In this document: positions 20,016 through 30,230 of the stretch, one piece after another
How the letters are laid out: each line of letters starts with the position of its first letter
How positions within the stretch are numbered: the first letter of the stretch is position 1
Source: Phaseolus vulgaris
Taxonomy: Eukaryota > Streptophyta > Magnoliopsida > Fabales > Fabaceae
DNA: 64,000 bases
Assembly (NCBI RefSeq): GCF_000499845.2
Contig: NC_023750.2
Location: 15,603,503-15,667,502 of the forward strand
Direction: 5' to 3'
The notes under the pieces: model-generated
Seen by the model: the letters and a program-made list of their open reading frames with translations, nothing else
What the model was told of the DNA's origin: nothing
Databases searched by the model: none
Made by a program: the position numbers and the translations under genes

Positions 20016-21211
20016 TGATCCTGCCGGCAACTCGAACGTGGAGGAATCGCTTCGTAGCACTCTCTGCCCTGTCTACGCGACTGCGTCTTCTGCAGAATCA
20101 CCCTCAAAACCTTCTCTTGCTTCTCAAAACGTGGCCTGCAAAACACACAGACGGCGCCTCTAGCGGCCGTTTGCACTCCGACGATCAAGTTAGTCCACAG
20201 AACCACCAAAGAATAGAAAACTAGTAGTGTGTGTGAAAAACTCTTGCTCTCTGTTTTTCGTCTCCCTCACTCTCACCCTGATTCTCTCTTTATGTCTCTT
20301 TTCCTGCTTCTGGGCATAACAGAATTCTGTTATGCTTTTCTGGCATGTGTCAGAACCCTGTTATGCTTTTCAGAGAAAGCGTATCTTCAGAATCAGCAGT
20401 GGGGAGCGTGAGAGTCTGTGCATGTTTGCGCGTCTCTGCGCTTGGCTGCGCCTGTCTGTACCTTTGATGGTACGGAGTGCACCTTTGTCTGGACCGCGCT
20501 CCTCTCAGATGGCGACACGTGGAGGCCTGCAACTCACATCTAACCACACACGCGTCGCTTACTGGAGGGGCTTTGGCGCTTCTCTTTGTGTGCCTAAGTT
20601 ACGCCCTTGCGGAGTAACGAAGGATATCTCTCTCAACTGTGTAAGTGTGTACTCTCAGGAGAACGTCAGGTGTGGCTGGTCTAGGCACACTCACCGATCG
20701 TTGCTCTCTGCGTATACATCTTACCCTTCACAGTGTCACGCACGTAATGGGTTGAGGGAATCACCAGTCACTGACTGGTTTACTAGTTCCCTCAGGCCAC
20801 TCTCGTGCATGATTCCCTGGGATGTGCTCATGCGAGGTCCATGCGTAACGCTCTCGCTGGGAACCTCAGTCCCAGTTTAACTGCGTGTAACACAAGACCC
20901 CGATGACTATGCACCGAAGACTGATCAGTGCTCTATCTGCCTCTCGCGTTCTGCTCCCAGGCGTTAGTCTGAGAACTGGTCTGCTGGTGGTCTCTTGGGT
21001 ACTGACCACCGATCACCGTTCTGGATGATCTGTCCCCTGACCTCTATGCCGCCTGATCTGTCGGTGGTTTAGGGTTACGGACCCCCCCGATCACCTCTCT
21101 TGGCGATCGTCTCCCTTGTCTCTCTGTCACCTGGTCCACGTGTCACCCTGTGAGTGGCCCACGTGGTTCTCTACTGCTGACGTCATCTGCGACCGATGAC
21201 CGATCGGATCA
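20016..21211 (-). repeat. 3' LTR of family B
   Basis: 1,196 bp. Differs from the 5' LTR by T/C near 20573 and by one missing T near 20290. ORFs across it are chance frames. Confidence 0.94.
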
Positions 21212-21228
21212 CAAGCCCCCCAGTCTCG
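21212..21228 (-). other. Polypurine tract of family B
   Basis: Minus-strand GACTGGGGGGCTTG abuts the 3' LTR start TGATCC and is shared with family A. Confidence 0.8.
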
Positions 21229-21278
21229 AGTCGTGAACTCGTTCTCGGCGAAGAGACTAAGTGGTCGTGCCTTTGGTC

Positions 21279-21376
21279 CACGTGGCAAGTGGGACCGCAT
21301 CACGTGCCACCTCACGTGCCACCTCACGTGCTACTTTTTAACGTTTGGACTTCCTTCCTTAATCTCGCGACACGTG
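21279..21376 (+). promoter_or_regulatory. Cluster of five CACGTG (G-box) cores upstream of the antisense gene
   Basis: CACGTG at 21279, 21301, 21313, 21325 and 21371; the middle three are a 12-bp tandem repeat. They lie ~180-270 bp before the leader intron donor at 21553. G-boxes bind plant bZIP and bHLH factors, so this could be the antisense gene's promoter; that is inference. Confidence 0.5.
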
Positions 21377-21552
21377 GCCCCATCGACGGCCAGCGTGGTG
21401 TGTCGCTAGCGTTTCTCTTATTCAAATTGGCGTGCCCTTTCACTGTTCCTTCATCTTCTTCATTCGACTCCCAGACTCTCTGCGAACTTCTCCTCTGCGC
21501 ACCCATCTTTCTTCAGACTCTCTGCTTCCCAATCTCTTGCGATCATCCAAAG

Positions 21553-21820
21553 GTATGGTTTTTCTTCTCCCTGGCCCCTTTTTGGTCATCTTTACCGATT
21601 GCATTTATCATTCTGGTTATCATGCATTCATCTTCTCTATTTCCCTCTCTCGAACCCGCGCTAGGGTTTTTTCATGCCCTCACTCTGACTTCTGCTTCTT
21701 CTTCTTTCTCTTTTCACCTGGGCATCTCCTTCTCCTTTCCCCTCTCTGTTTTCACCGAAACATTCATCATTCCCTCTTCTTCCATTCATTCTGACTTTTT
21801 CGTTTTTCCTCCATTTGCAG
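21553..21820 (+). other. Predicted 5'-UTR intron of the family B antisense gene
   Basis: Donor CCAAAG|GTATGG, acceptor CATTTGCAG, ATG eleven bases later. The position matches families A (1671-1903) and the deleted A copy. Confidence 0.65.
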
Positions 21821-21830
21821 CTATCTCACG

Positions 21831-24093
21831 ATGGCTCGCTTGAAACAAACTGCGCGCATCATTGCCCCATCCTCTGGTGCACAGCCTTCTGCGAGTGCGC
21901 CATCCTCTGGTGCACAGCCTTCCGCGAGTGCGCCAGCTCCACCACCGCCTGTGGCTACCTCCTACCACGACAATGCCAGAGTCTACGAATGGGCTCCCCT
22001 GGCATTGCTCGCTGAAACCTCCACCCTGCTGCCCAAGGGTCATCTCACGTCCCTGCTAAGTCGCAACCCCGATGAGCCTTCCTGCTCCATCGACAGGGAG
22101 AATGACTTCAACATCCAAATCCACATTCCTCCTTGAGGAATGCCTATCTGCGCGGATGACAGGGCCACCAATGGGGTGCCCTTCGTCTTCGTCTACTCCG
22201 CTATTTTCAAGAGGTTGAAGCTGCGCCTCCCTTTCACTTTCTTCGAAAAGGAGCTGATGATGGAGTTAAACGTCGCGCCTTGCCAACTCCATCCAAATGC
22301 CTGGGCCTTCATCCGGGCGTTTCAAATCCTCTGCAACTATTTCGGGCACAACGCCTCCGTGGACGTGTTCCTCTACTTCTTCGAAGCGAAGAACCCTGGG
22401 GACAGGTCCTGGGTCAGCCTGAACGGGGTTGCTGGACGGGTGCTCCTGGGCCTGTACCAGCAATCCTTCAAAGATTGGAAGGGCAGATTCTACATGATAT
22501 CTGCTACCCCTCAAAGTCCAAATCTGCTCGAGGGGTACCCCCTCTACTGGGTTCCTGGAGTTGAATTCAAGAAATCCAGGGACCTCGAAGCTATGGCCCC
22601 CTATGAGCGCGAGCTGTGCGGGCTGCTCCTGGGGGCCAAGTACAATTCTGCTCGTCTCATCAAAGACGAGTTCGATGTGGTGGCCTTAAAAAAGTATATA
22701 GGTAGCTCTTCTTTCCCCTCTTAGGATACCTGCACCTTTTCATGCATGCTTTTATGTGTTTTTTAACTTACTTGCATACCTTGGTCATCTAACTCTTCCT
22801 TTTTTCATCTATGCAGACCCAATGTCGGGGAAGGACAGGAGGCTAGCTTTACTGGAGCTTGCCAAACGTAGGGGAGCCAAGGGCACTGGCTCCTCTTCTT
22901 CTACAACTGAGCCCATTGCAGCCCCTCCACTCTCGGTCGCGCCAGCTGAAGGCCCCGAGCAAGGGAAGAAAAGGAAAAGGCTGGTGAAGGCTTCCACTTC
23001 GTCTGCTGCTGCTTCAACTGAAGAGGAGAGCTCAGGCTCTCCTCTTGTACACCGCCAGAGGAAGAGAGCAACAGTTGAGGGGGCCTCATCTCTCCAGCCT
23101 GGAGAGATTGAGGTGGTGGAAGTAGAGGAAGGGTCTTCCCCTCCTCCCTGCGCTCAAACTGCCTCAGAGCCCACCAACCTTCCTTCTCCAGGCCAGCAGT
23201 TGCCTCCAACTACCAAACTGCCATCTTCTCCCCCAGCAGGCCAATCACCTGGTCCATCCGCTCATCCCGCTGGGGGCGCTTCTGCCCAAACTGGGGGTGC
23301 ACCACCACCACTGCTGCCCATCCCTACCGCCACTGCTGAATGTGGTGGGTCTAGCTCGCGCCCAAGCGCTTCTGGGGCCACCCACGAGAATTTCAGCAGG
23401 GTCATCACCCTGGCTCGACAGCTCATAAGCAACCGGGAGCTCGTCGAGTGGAATGGTGATGAGGTGGACATGCACCTGGCAAGGCAGGTAGTGCTCTCTC
23501 TGGAGTTCTCCACCCAACATCGCAAACAAATAGCCCTGGAGAAGAGGGTGAAGGAGCTTGAGCACGACAAGGAGTTACTGCGAAGTGACTTCGAAGCTGC
23601 TCAAGGATCCGTTGAACTGATGCGAGGCATGGTGGAGAAGGCTAGGAGGGAATACCTAGCGCAGGTCCAAGAGACCATCAAGACGGAGATCTTGATGGGG
23701 CAGACGGTGAGCTCTTTGGACTGCGCGGTGGTGGAGCTTAGGGCCGAGACTTCCTCCCTGCGCGAACTGAACACTCAGCTAGTGGGGGAGCTCGAGTCCA
23801 CCAAAGAAGCAGCTGCTGCTGGGGAGAAGAGACTTGAGGAGGTGGTGGGCAAACTGTCTGAAGCTGCCTCCTCCCTTGCTGCCGTGACCACTGAGAGGGA
23901 TGCTGCGGAGGCCTCAAAGCAAAAACTGGAGGCAGAGAAGGCTGACTTGATGAACGTGGGTGCTGATGCCCTCACTGATGGATTCGAGCTAACACTCGAG
24001 CAAGTCAGATGCGTTCTCCCAGACCTGGACCTCTCGCAGTTCAACATCTATCATGAAGTGGTGGACGGAAAGCTCCTCCCTCCTTCCCCTTAA
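21831..24093 (+). pseudogene. Antisense spliced gene (aORF) of family B, with one in-frame TGA
   Basis: Exons 21831-22701 and 22817-24093. The intron 22702-22816 has donor ATAG|GTAGC and acceptor ATGCAG and is phase 1, as in family A. The full frame is 716 codons, broken by TGA at 22134-22136 (codon 102); downstream homology (ICADDRATNG, FFEKELMMELNVA, QLHPNAWAF, DRSWVSLN, YQQSFKDWKGRF) stays in frame. An 11-residue unit PSSGAQPSASA is repeated twice near the N-terminus. After the intron come a basic patch (KKRKRL), a Pro/Ser linker and a coiled coil ending VLPDLDLSQFNIYHEVVDGK, the same ending as in family A. Whether the TGA is read through, avoided by a start at 22140, or truly inactivating is unknown. 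Confidence 0.75.
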
Positions 24094-24616
24094 ACCTTTC
24101 TCCTTCTTGCAAATTTTCACTTCTGCACAATTTTTCTTTGTATTTCAAAATTGTATAAGACTTGACTGTGAATATAATATCTCAATGCTTCTTTTCTTGC
24201 ATAAGTTTCTTCTCTTGTTTTGGGGAAATAAAAGTGTTTCTCGCTAACCCCTCTTACTTTCCCCAAGGTCATCACCCTTCGGGGCGTTGAGTCGTTCATT
24301 CCCTGCCTCACTCCTGGGGTGAGAAGGGTTTCGGACTAAGAGCTTTACTAGGCCAATATTGGTGCATGCCAAGCGGGTAAGGGCATTTTGTCAAAACCTT
24401 TCCTTTCCCTCCCTTGGTCTTACTAGCACCCCTGGCTTTTCAAACCTTTAACTGCTTGCGCTCACACCTGGGGTGAGGAAGACTTGGATCGGTGCCAGTA
24501 CTTGCGCCTAGGGCAAGTAGGGCCTAACCAATCACTTGCGCTTGCACCTGGGGCAAGGAGGATTTTAACTTTAATGCTTGAGCACGCTTGATATGCTGGA
24601 ATTTTTTTTTTCTTTA
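24094..24616. other. Family B 3' noncoding region with weak repeats
   Basis: No gene. Short imperfect units around CACCTGGGGTGAGG and CACCTGGGGCAAGG recur at about 24313, 24465, 24508 and 24550, a much shorter counterpart of the family A minisatellite. Confidence 0.55.
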
Positions 24617-24664
24617 ATTGGGTGGCCTCGTTAAAAACCCTCCTTAGGGAAAAGAGTGCCCCCT
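24617..24664 (-). promoter_or_regulatory. Conserved noncoding block beside the pol stop (family B)
   Basis: Nearly identical to 5947-5996 and ~73 bp beyond the pol stop. It is conserved while the flanks are not. Confidence 0.5.
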
Positions 24665-24736
24665 CATCTGTTCAACTGTTTCCACCACATACAAAGCATG
24701 TAACTTTTAGCGCGAGAACGCCATTACTGTACAACT

Positions 24737-27700
24737 TTAACTGAAATAAAATTTTAAATGGGTGGCGTTCCACGTTCTGGGGATTGCTCCTCCTTCCAAA
24801 GTCTCTAGGCGATAGGCTCCGTTCTCCAATGTCTCCACCACTCTGTACGGGCCCGTCCACTTTGGGGATAACTTGTTCTGCATGTCATTCTGATGCGCCT
24901 TTCTCATCACCAGATCACCTTCCTGGAAGCGCCTGGGCCTCACTTCAGAGTTGTGCCTCCGCTCTACTCTTCTCTTCACAGCTTCAGCACTGACTCTGGC
25001 CTCTTCTCGCACTTCGTCTAGCAGATCCAGATTCACCTTACGCTCTTCATTGGACTCTTCAGCAACGAAGTTCAAGAATCTGGGGGAGCTCTCCTGTATC
25101 TCCACAGGAATCATGGCGTCTGTCCCATAGACAAGGCTGAAGGGTGTCTCATGGGTGCTGGACTGTGGGGTGGTATGATAAGACCATACAATTCTGGGGA
25201 CCTCCTCTGCCCAGCCTCCTTTGGCCTTGTCTAGTCTTCGCTTCAGCCCCCTGAGCAGTACTCGATTTGCTGACTCCACCTGCCCATTGGTTTGTGGGTG
25301 TTCCACTGAAGCGAAAACCTGCTGTATCTTTAGCTCTTCACACATCTTCCTCAGCTGATGACTCGTGAACTGGGTGCCATTGTCGGAGACCAGCCTCTTG
25401 GGTATTCCGAAATGGCAAACAATGTTCTTCCAGACGAAGTGCTCGACTTTCTGTGCGGTGATGTGCGCGACTGGCTCTGCCTCCACCCACTTGGTGAAAT
25501 ACTCGATGGCCACGATGAGGAACTTCATCTGCCTTGTCGCCAGGGGAAAGGGTCCTAGGATGTCAATCCCCCATGTATGGAATGGCCACGGGCTATGGAT
25601 GGACCTCAACTCCTCAGGGGGTGCCTTGTGCCAGTCTGCATGCAGTTGACACTGTTTGCATCGCTGAGCAAACCTTATGCAATCTTCCTTCAGCTTTGGC
25701 CAGTAGTACCCCGCGCGGAGTACTCTACTTGCCAAAGCGCGACCACCTACGTGGCTTCCGCACACCCCCTCGTGCAGCTCAGACATGAGTCTGGTGCATT
25801 GCTCGCCGTGCACACAGATCTGCACAGGGTGAGAAAATCCAAATCTAAATAGGCTTCCATCTCTAAGAGTAAACTTACTTGAACCCCTCTTTATTCTTTT
25901 TGCCTCTGCCAGATCGAGCGAGAGTACACCATCTTCTAAGTATAGCTGGTATGGCGTCATCCAGGTGTCGGGTTCCTTCTCCGCATGGACCTCCATCGAC
26001 TCATCGGTCTTTGACGGTCGCGATCTCACCCTCGGTGCTCTCAGAGTTTCTTGGGTCAACGACCGATGACCGATCGTTAGACGCTCCATTGACTTGTATA
26101 CATGAAGCACCTGGTTGTCTGATACGAACGCGCGCGGCACCTTCAGGGTCTCCTGAATGACGGTCCTCTGCTTCCCCCCCTTGCTTGAGCTGGCCAGCTT
26201 GGCAAGCAGGTCTGCTCGGGCATTTTGCTGTCTTGGCACGTGCACTAACTCAAACTCGGCGAAGGACGTCTTCAGGAGCTGCACATACTCCAAGTAGGCT
26301 GCCATCTGGGGATCCTTTGCTTGGAACTCCCCCGTAACCTGCCCGGTGACCAGTAAAGAGTCGCTCTTGGCCAGCAGATTTCTTGCTCCCATTTCTCTTG
26401 CTAACAACATTCCTGCGATCAGGGCTTCATACTCCGCCTGATTGTTGCTAGCTTTGAAGGCAAAGCGGAGGGACTGCTCGATCAGTACCCCGTTTGGTCC
26501 TTCCAGGATGACTCCAGCGCCGCTTCCCTGCTGATTAGAGGAGCCATCCACCGATAACACCCATCGGAAATCTAGCCCTTCTGCAGATGTCGCGATCGAT
26601 GACAGCTCGACTACAAAGTCCGCGAACACCTGCCCCTTGATCGGTCCTCGGGGCTCGTACTGAATATCAAATTCTGACAATTCTACTGCCCATTTGACCA
26701 TCCTGCCTGCTACATCAGGTTTCTTCAATACGTTCTGGATAGGCAAATCAGTCATCACCACCACTGTGAAGCTGTGGAAGTAATGCCTGAGTCTTCTGGC
26801 TGAAAACACCACCGCTAGAGCAGCCTTCTCGAGGGCTTGGTACCTTGTTTCAGGGCCTTGCAGCACTTTACTCACGAAGTAAACAGGCCTCTGGGCCTGG
26901 TCCTGCTCTTGCACCAGGACTGAGCTGACTGCTCTCTCCGTCACAGCAAAATATAGACGAAGAGGGATGCCTACCTGGGGTTTTTGCAAGACTGGTGGGC
27001 TCGCCAGGTACCCCTTTAACTTGATGAAGGCCTCCTCGCACTCCTGTGTCCAAAGAAATCTGCTGTTGCGTTTGAGACACTGGAAGTATGGGTGACCTTT
27101 CTCCCCTCCAGCGGACATGAACCGGGACAGAGCTGCCAAGCGACCGGTCAGCTGCTGCACCTCCTTCACCGTCGTTGGGCTCCTCATTGCCACGATCGCC
27201 GCACACTTCTCCGGGTTAGCTTCGATTCGCCGCTCTGTCAAGAGGAAGCCCAAGAACTTCCCAGCCTCCACACCGAAAATGCATTTCTCAGGGTTGAGCT
27301 TCAGCCTGTACTTGGCAATGATGGTGAATAGCTCTTCCAGATCAGCTGCATGATGCTTCTTCTCTACGGACGTAACCACCATATCATCTACATAGGCGTG
27401 TACGTTCCTTCCCAGCATGGGCGAGAGCACCCTGTCCATGAGCCGCTGGTAGGTAGCCCCCGCATTCTTTAACCCGAATGGCATGACCTTGTAGCAATAG
27501 CACGACCGTTCCGTCATAAACGCAGTCTTGCATTCATCCATTGGGTGCATCCTGATCTGGTTATACCCCGAGAAAGCGTCCAAGAAGCTGAGTAGCTTTC
27601 CCCCCGAGGCGCTATCAACTAGAGCATCTATACTGGGTAAGGGGTAAGAATTCTTGGGGCACGCCTTGTTGAGGTCAGTGAAGTCCACGCACATTCTCCA

Positions 27701-30133
27701 CTTGCCGCTTGCCTTTTGAACCAGTACCACATTCGCTAGCCACTCGGGGTACTGGATTTCTCTGATGTGCCCTGCGGCAAGGAGCTTCTGCGCTTCGTCG
27801 TGGATCACCTTCCTCTTCTCCTCGTTGAATTTCCTTCGCCTCTGTCGCACAGGTCGAACCATAGGGTCCATCGACAGACGATGGCAGAGGAAATCGGGGT
27901 CAATTCCTGGCATGTCGGATGCTGACCATGCAATGGCATTCATGTGCTTCTCAATCACACCCATGATCAGCCTTCGTTCTTCTTCAACGAGGGATCCCCC
28001 TAACTTGAACTTTCTTCCCCCGACGTCCACTTCGACCCATCCTTCAGCTGGGTGGGGCCTTCTCTCACTGGCGATGACCGCCCTTGCGATCCCTGACTCG
28101 CGAGGAGTGATCGCGCCTCCATCTTCTTCTTCAACTTGGGCTACCTGGGAGCCCCCCACCGTAGCATCCTCCATCCTCTGAGCGCCCTGTGTCTCCTTGA
28201 CCACCGATCGCTCTTCGCGCACGCCTGGTGGTGGTTTCGTGGTAACGTGGCACACACTTCTCTTTTGCTTCAAGCTGTTCTCATAACAGCGTCTTGCCTC
28301 AGCCTGATCCGACTTGATGGTTATCACGGTCCCCTCCATCGACGGCAGCTTCAACTTCATGTGCCTCGTCGATGGTATTGCGCCCAGTCTATTGAGTGTT
28401 GGCCTCCCCAACAAGACGTTGTACGCTGAAGGGGCGTTCACCACCAGGTACTTTATCTTTTCAGTGCGGGTTGTCGTTCCGTCAGTGAACGTTGTCCTCA
28501 GCTCGATGTATCCCCGCACCTCTACCTGATCCCCTGCAAAACCGTAGAGACACCCGGTATACGGTCTTAGCTGATCAGGGGACAACTGTAACTTGTTGAA
28601 TGTTGGCCAGAACATGACGTCTGCCGAACTTCCTTGATCTACGAGTACTCGGTGCACTCGCCTTCCCGCAGTGATGAGAGAAATGACCACAGGGTCGTTG
28701 TCGTGCGGGACAACGTCCCGTAGATCAGCTTTCCTGAAGATGATGTCCACTTCAGGGTAATGACTCTCATTTACCGCATCTACCGCCATCACCGATCGAG
28801 CGTATCTCCTTCTCTGTGAAGCTGTGCATCCCCCACCAGAGAAGCCTCCCGCGATCGTCTGCACTTCCCCATGCACAGGGACTTCATGCTGCTGTTCTCC
28901 AGTCTGGGATCCTGACGCGCGATCACCCTGCGGCTCACGCAGGTAATCTGCTAGAAAACCAGACTTCACTAACTCTGCCAGTTGGTGTCCCAGCGCCAAA
29001 CAGGAATGAAGTGTATGGCCAAAGGCCTGATGAAACTCACACCATTCATTCTTCTTCCTTCCAAGTACTTTATCTGTCTTCTCTGGTACTCGTAGTCTTG
29101 CGGCTATAGCAGGAAGGGCGATGAGATCCGCCAATCCCACCATGAAGTTGTATCTCGGGGGTGCGTTATTCTCCCTTGCACGCCCCCTGCTCTGGTCTTT
29201 GCCTGGTGCATAGGGACGAGGTTTCTCCCGCACCTTCTTCCCCTCCTTGGGCTCATGCACCCTTGCTTGTTGTGGCTTTCCTTGCCCTCCACGCGATCTT
29301 GGTGGTGCAACACTTCCCCTCTTCTCAGAAACCTCTGTTTCTGCCACTATGTGCGCCACCGCACGTCGTCGGATCTCTGCAAAGGTGCTGGGATGGCTCC
29401 TGATGAGAGATTCGCTGAAGGGGCCAGGCAGCACTCCCTTCTTAAACGCGTGCACCAACATATCTTCATCTTTGCTGGGCAATCTAACCACTTGTGCCCC
29501 AAAGCGGTTGAGGTAGTCCTTCAGCGACTCCCTCTGGTATTGGCGCACGTCGAACAGATCGTAGGACACCACTGCAGGTGCCTTGTTGACGATGTATTGT
29601 TCAGTGAAGAGCTTCGAGAACTGAGAGAAAGACGTGATATGTCCTTCTGGTAGGCTCACGAACCACTCCATGGCGATTCCGCTGAGCGTACTCATAAACA
29701 TTTTGCAGTAGACAGCGTCTGAACCCCCAGACAACATCATCTGGGTGTGGAACGCCGTCAGATGCGCCTCCGGGTCTTCTACCCCCTTGAACGATGCCTT
29801 CACCCCCACCAGGTTGGGAGGCACCATGGTTCCCATGATCTCAGGGGAGAATGGCATGGGGAACGCTCTTGGAGGTGAGGGCTGCCTAGACACCCTTTCG
29901 TCAACCATGTGTTCCCTTTGCGCCTGCAGCGTCCTTCTCAACTCCTCGTTGACGCGATTCAGCTCGTTGTTCCTGCTTTGCGACGCAGCTAACTCCGTCT
30001 GCATCCTCTCTTGTTCAACCTTTGACGCTGCGGCGTTATCCTGCAGCGTGCGCACAATTTCCAGGACCTGCGCCATTGTCACAGCTCCTTCGTCAGTGGA
30101 TGGCGCAGGTGATGGTTGTCTGTTTCTAGGCAT
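24737..30133 (-). CDS. Intact gag-pol polyprotein of family B
   Basis: 1,798 residues starting MPRNRQPSPAPS just downstream of the PBS. Approximate order: coiled coil (15-80); Gag core (105-260, GVEDPEAHLTAFHTQMM, EWFVSLPEGHITSF); basic linker; CEFHQAFGH...C segment in place of a classic zinc knuckle; protease with VDQGSSADV (~500); RT with CVDFTDLNKACPK and YVDD (~916); RT-linked RNase H; second RNase H with VDGSSNQQGSG, NNQAEYEALIAG and NARADLL (~1194-1310); integrase zinc region HEGVCGSHVGG (~1454); integrase core D, D, E at IDILG (~1522), SDNGTQF (~1583) and VESANR (~1620); tail ending NATHLKFYFS. No frameshift or stop. The double RNase H is characteristic of Tat elements. It is translated as one fused Gag-Pol, so Gag excess would have to arise by another route. 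Confidence 0.95.
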   Translation of the reverse strand: MPRNRQPSPAPSTDEGAVTMAQVLEIVRTLQDNAAASKVEQERMQTELAASQSRNNELNRVNEELRRTLQAQREHMVDERVSRQPSPPRAFPMPFSPEIMGTMVPPNLVGVKASFKGVEDPEAHLTAFHTQMMLSGGSDAVYCKMFMSTLSGIAMEWFVSLPEGHITSFSQFSKLFTEQYIVNKAPAVVSYDLFDVRQYQRESLKDYLNRFGAQVVRLPSKDEDMLVHAFKKGVLPGPFSESLIRSHPSTFAEIRRRAVAHIVAETEVSEKRGSVAPPRSRGGQGKPQQARVHEPKEGKKVREKPRPYAPGKDQSRGRARENNAPPRYNFMVGLADLIALPAIAARLRVPEKTDKVLGRKKNEWCEFHQAFGHTLHSCLALGHQLAELVKSGFLADYLREPQGDRASGSQTGEQQHEVPVHGEVQTIAGGFSGGGCTASQRRRYARSVMAVDAVNESHYPEVDIIFRKADLRDVVPHDNDPVVISLITAGRRVHRVLVDQGSSADVMFWPTFNKLQLSPDQLRPYTGCLYGFAGDQVEVRGYIELRTTFTDGTTTRTEKIKYLVVNAPSAYNVLLGRPTLNRLGAIPSTRHMKLKLPSMEGTVITIKSDQAEARRCYENSLKQKRSVCHVTTKPPPGVREERSVVKETQGAQRMEDATVGGSQVAQVEEEDGGAITPRESGIARAVIASERRPHPAEGWVEVDVGGRKFKLGGSLVEEERRLIMGVIEKHMNAIAWSASDMPGIDPDFLCHRLSMDPMVRPVRQRRRKFNEEKRKVIHDEAQKLLAAGHIREIQYPEWLANVVLVQKASGKWRMCVDFTDLNKACPKNSYPLPSIDALVDSASGGKLLSFLDAFSGYNQIRMHPMDECKTAFMTERSCYCYKVMPFGLKNAGATYQRLMDRVLSPMLGRNVHAYVDDMVVTSVEKKHHAADLEELFTIIAKYRLKLNPEKCIFGVEAGKFLGFLLTERRIEANPEKCAAIVAMRSPTTVKEVQQLTGRLAALSRFMSAGGEKGHPYFQCLKRNSRFLWTQECEEAFIKLKGYLASPPVLQKPQVGIPLRLYFAVTERAVSSVLVQEQDQAQRPVYFVSKVLQGPETRYQALEKAALAVVFSARRLRHYFHSFTVVVMTDLPIQNVLKKPDVAGRMVKWAVELSEFDIQYEPRGPIKGQVFADFVVELSSIATSAEGLDFRWVLSVDGSSNQQGSGAGVILEGPNGVLIEQSLRFAFKASNNQAEYEALIAGMLLAREMGARNLLAKSDSLLVTGQVTGEFQAKDPQMAAYLEYVQLLKTSFAEFELVHVPRQQNARADLLAKLASSSKGGKQRTVIQETLKVPRAFVSDNQVLHVYKSMERLTIGHRSLTQETLRAPRVRSRPSKTDESMEVHAEKEPDTWMTPYQLYLEDGVLSLDLAEAKRIKRGSSKFTLRDGSLFRFGFSHPVQICVHGEQCTRLMSELHEGVCGSHVGGRALASRVLRAGYYWPKLKEDCIRFAQRCKQCQLHADWHKAPPEELRSIHSPWPFHTWGIDILGPFPLATRQMKFLIVAIEYFTKWVEAEPVAHITAQKVEHFVWKNIVCHFGIPKRLVSDNGTQFTSHQLRKMCEELKIQQVFASVEHPQTNGQVESANRVLLRGLKRRLDKAKGGWAEEVPRIVWSYHTTPQSSTHETPFSLVYGTDAMIPVEIQESSPRFLNFVAEESNEERKVNLDLLDEVREEARVSAEAVKRRVERRHNSEVRPRRFQEGDLVMRKAHQNDMQNKLSPKWTGPYRVVETLENGAYRLETLEGGAIPRTWNATHLKFYFS

Positions 30134-30210
30134 CTTTCTCTATCAAGGAAACTGATAAAACTCTGGTAGGCTTTAAAACTGTGGTATATACGGGACAACG
30201 ATTCACTCGT

Positions 30211-30228
30211 GCCCCACGGTGGGCGCCA
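30211..30228 (-). other. Primer binding site of family B
   Basis: TGGCGCCCACCGTGGGGC on the minus strand, two bases from the 5' LTR. Same site as in family A. Confidence 0.8.
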
Positions 30229-30230
30229 AA

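Noticed and set aside
20332..20880. 182-codon ORF repeated at 30548-31096 as a conserved gene
   Set aside because: It lies wholly inside the family B LTRs; identity reflects LTR duplication, not coding constraint.
22140..22724. PF04195-like region as a transposase
   Set aside because: The family name says 'transposon', but no catalytic residues are seen and the gene is a passenger of an LTR element; an enzymatic call is unsupported.
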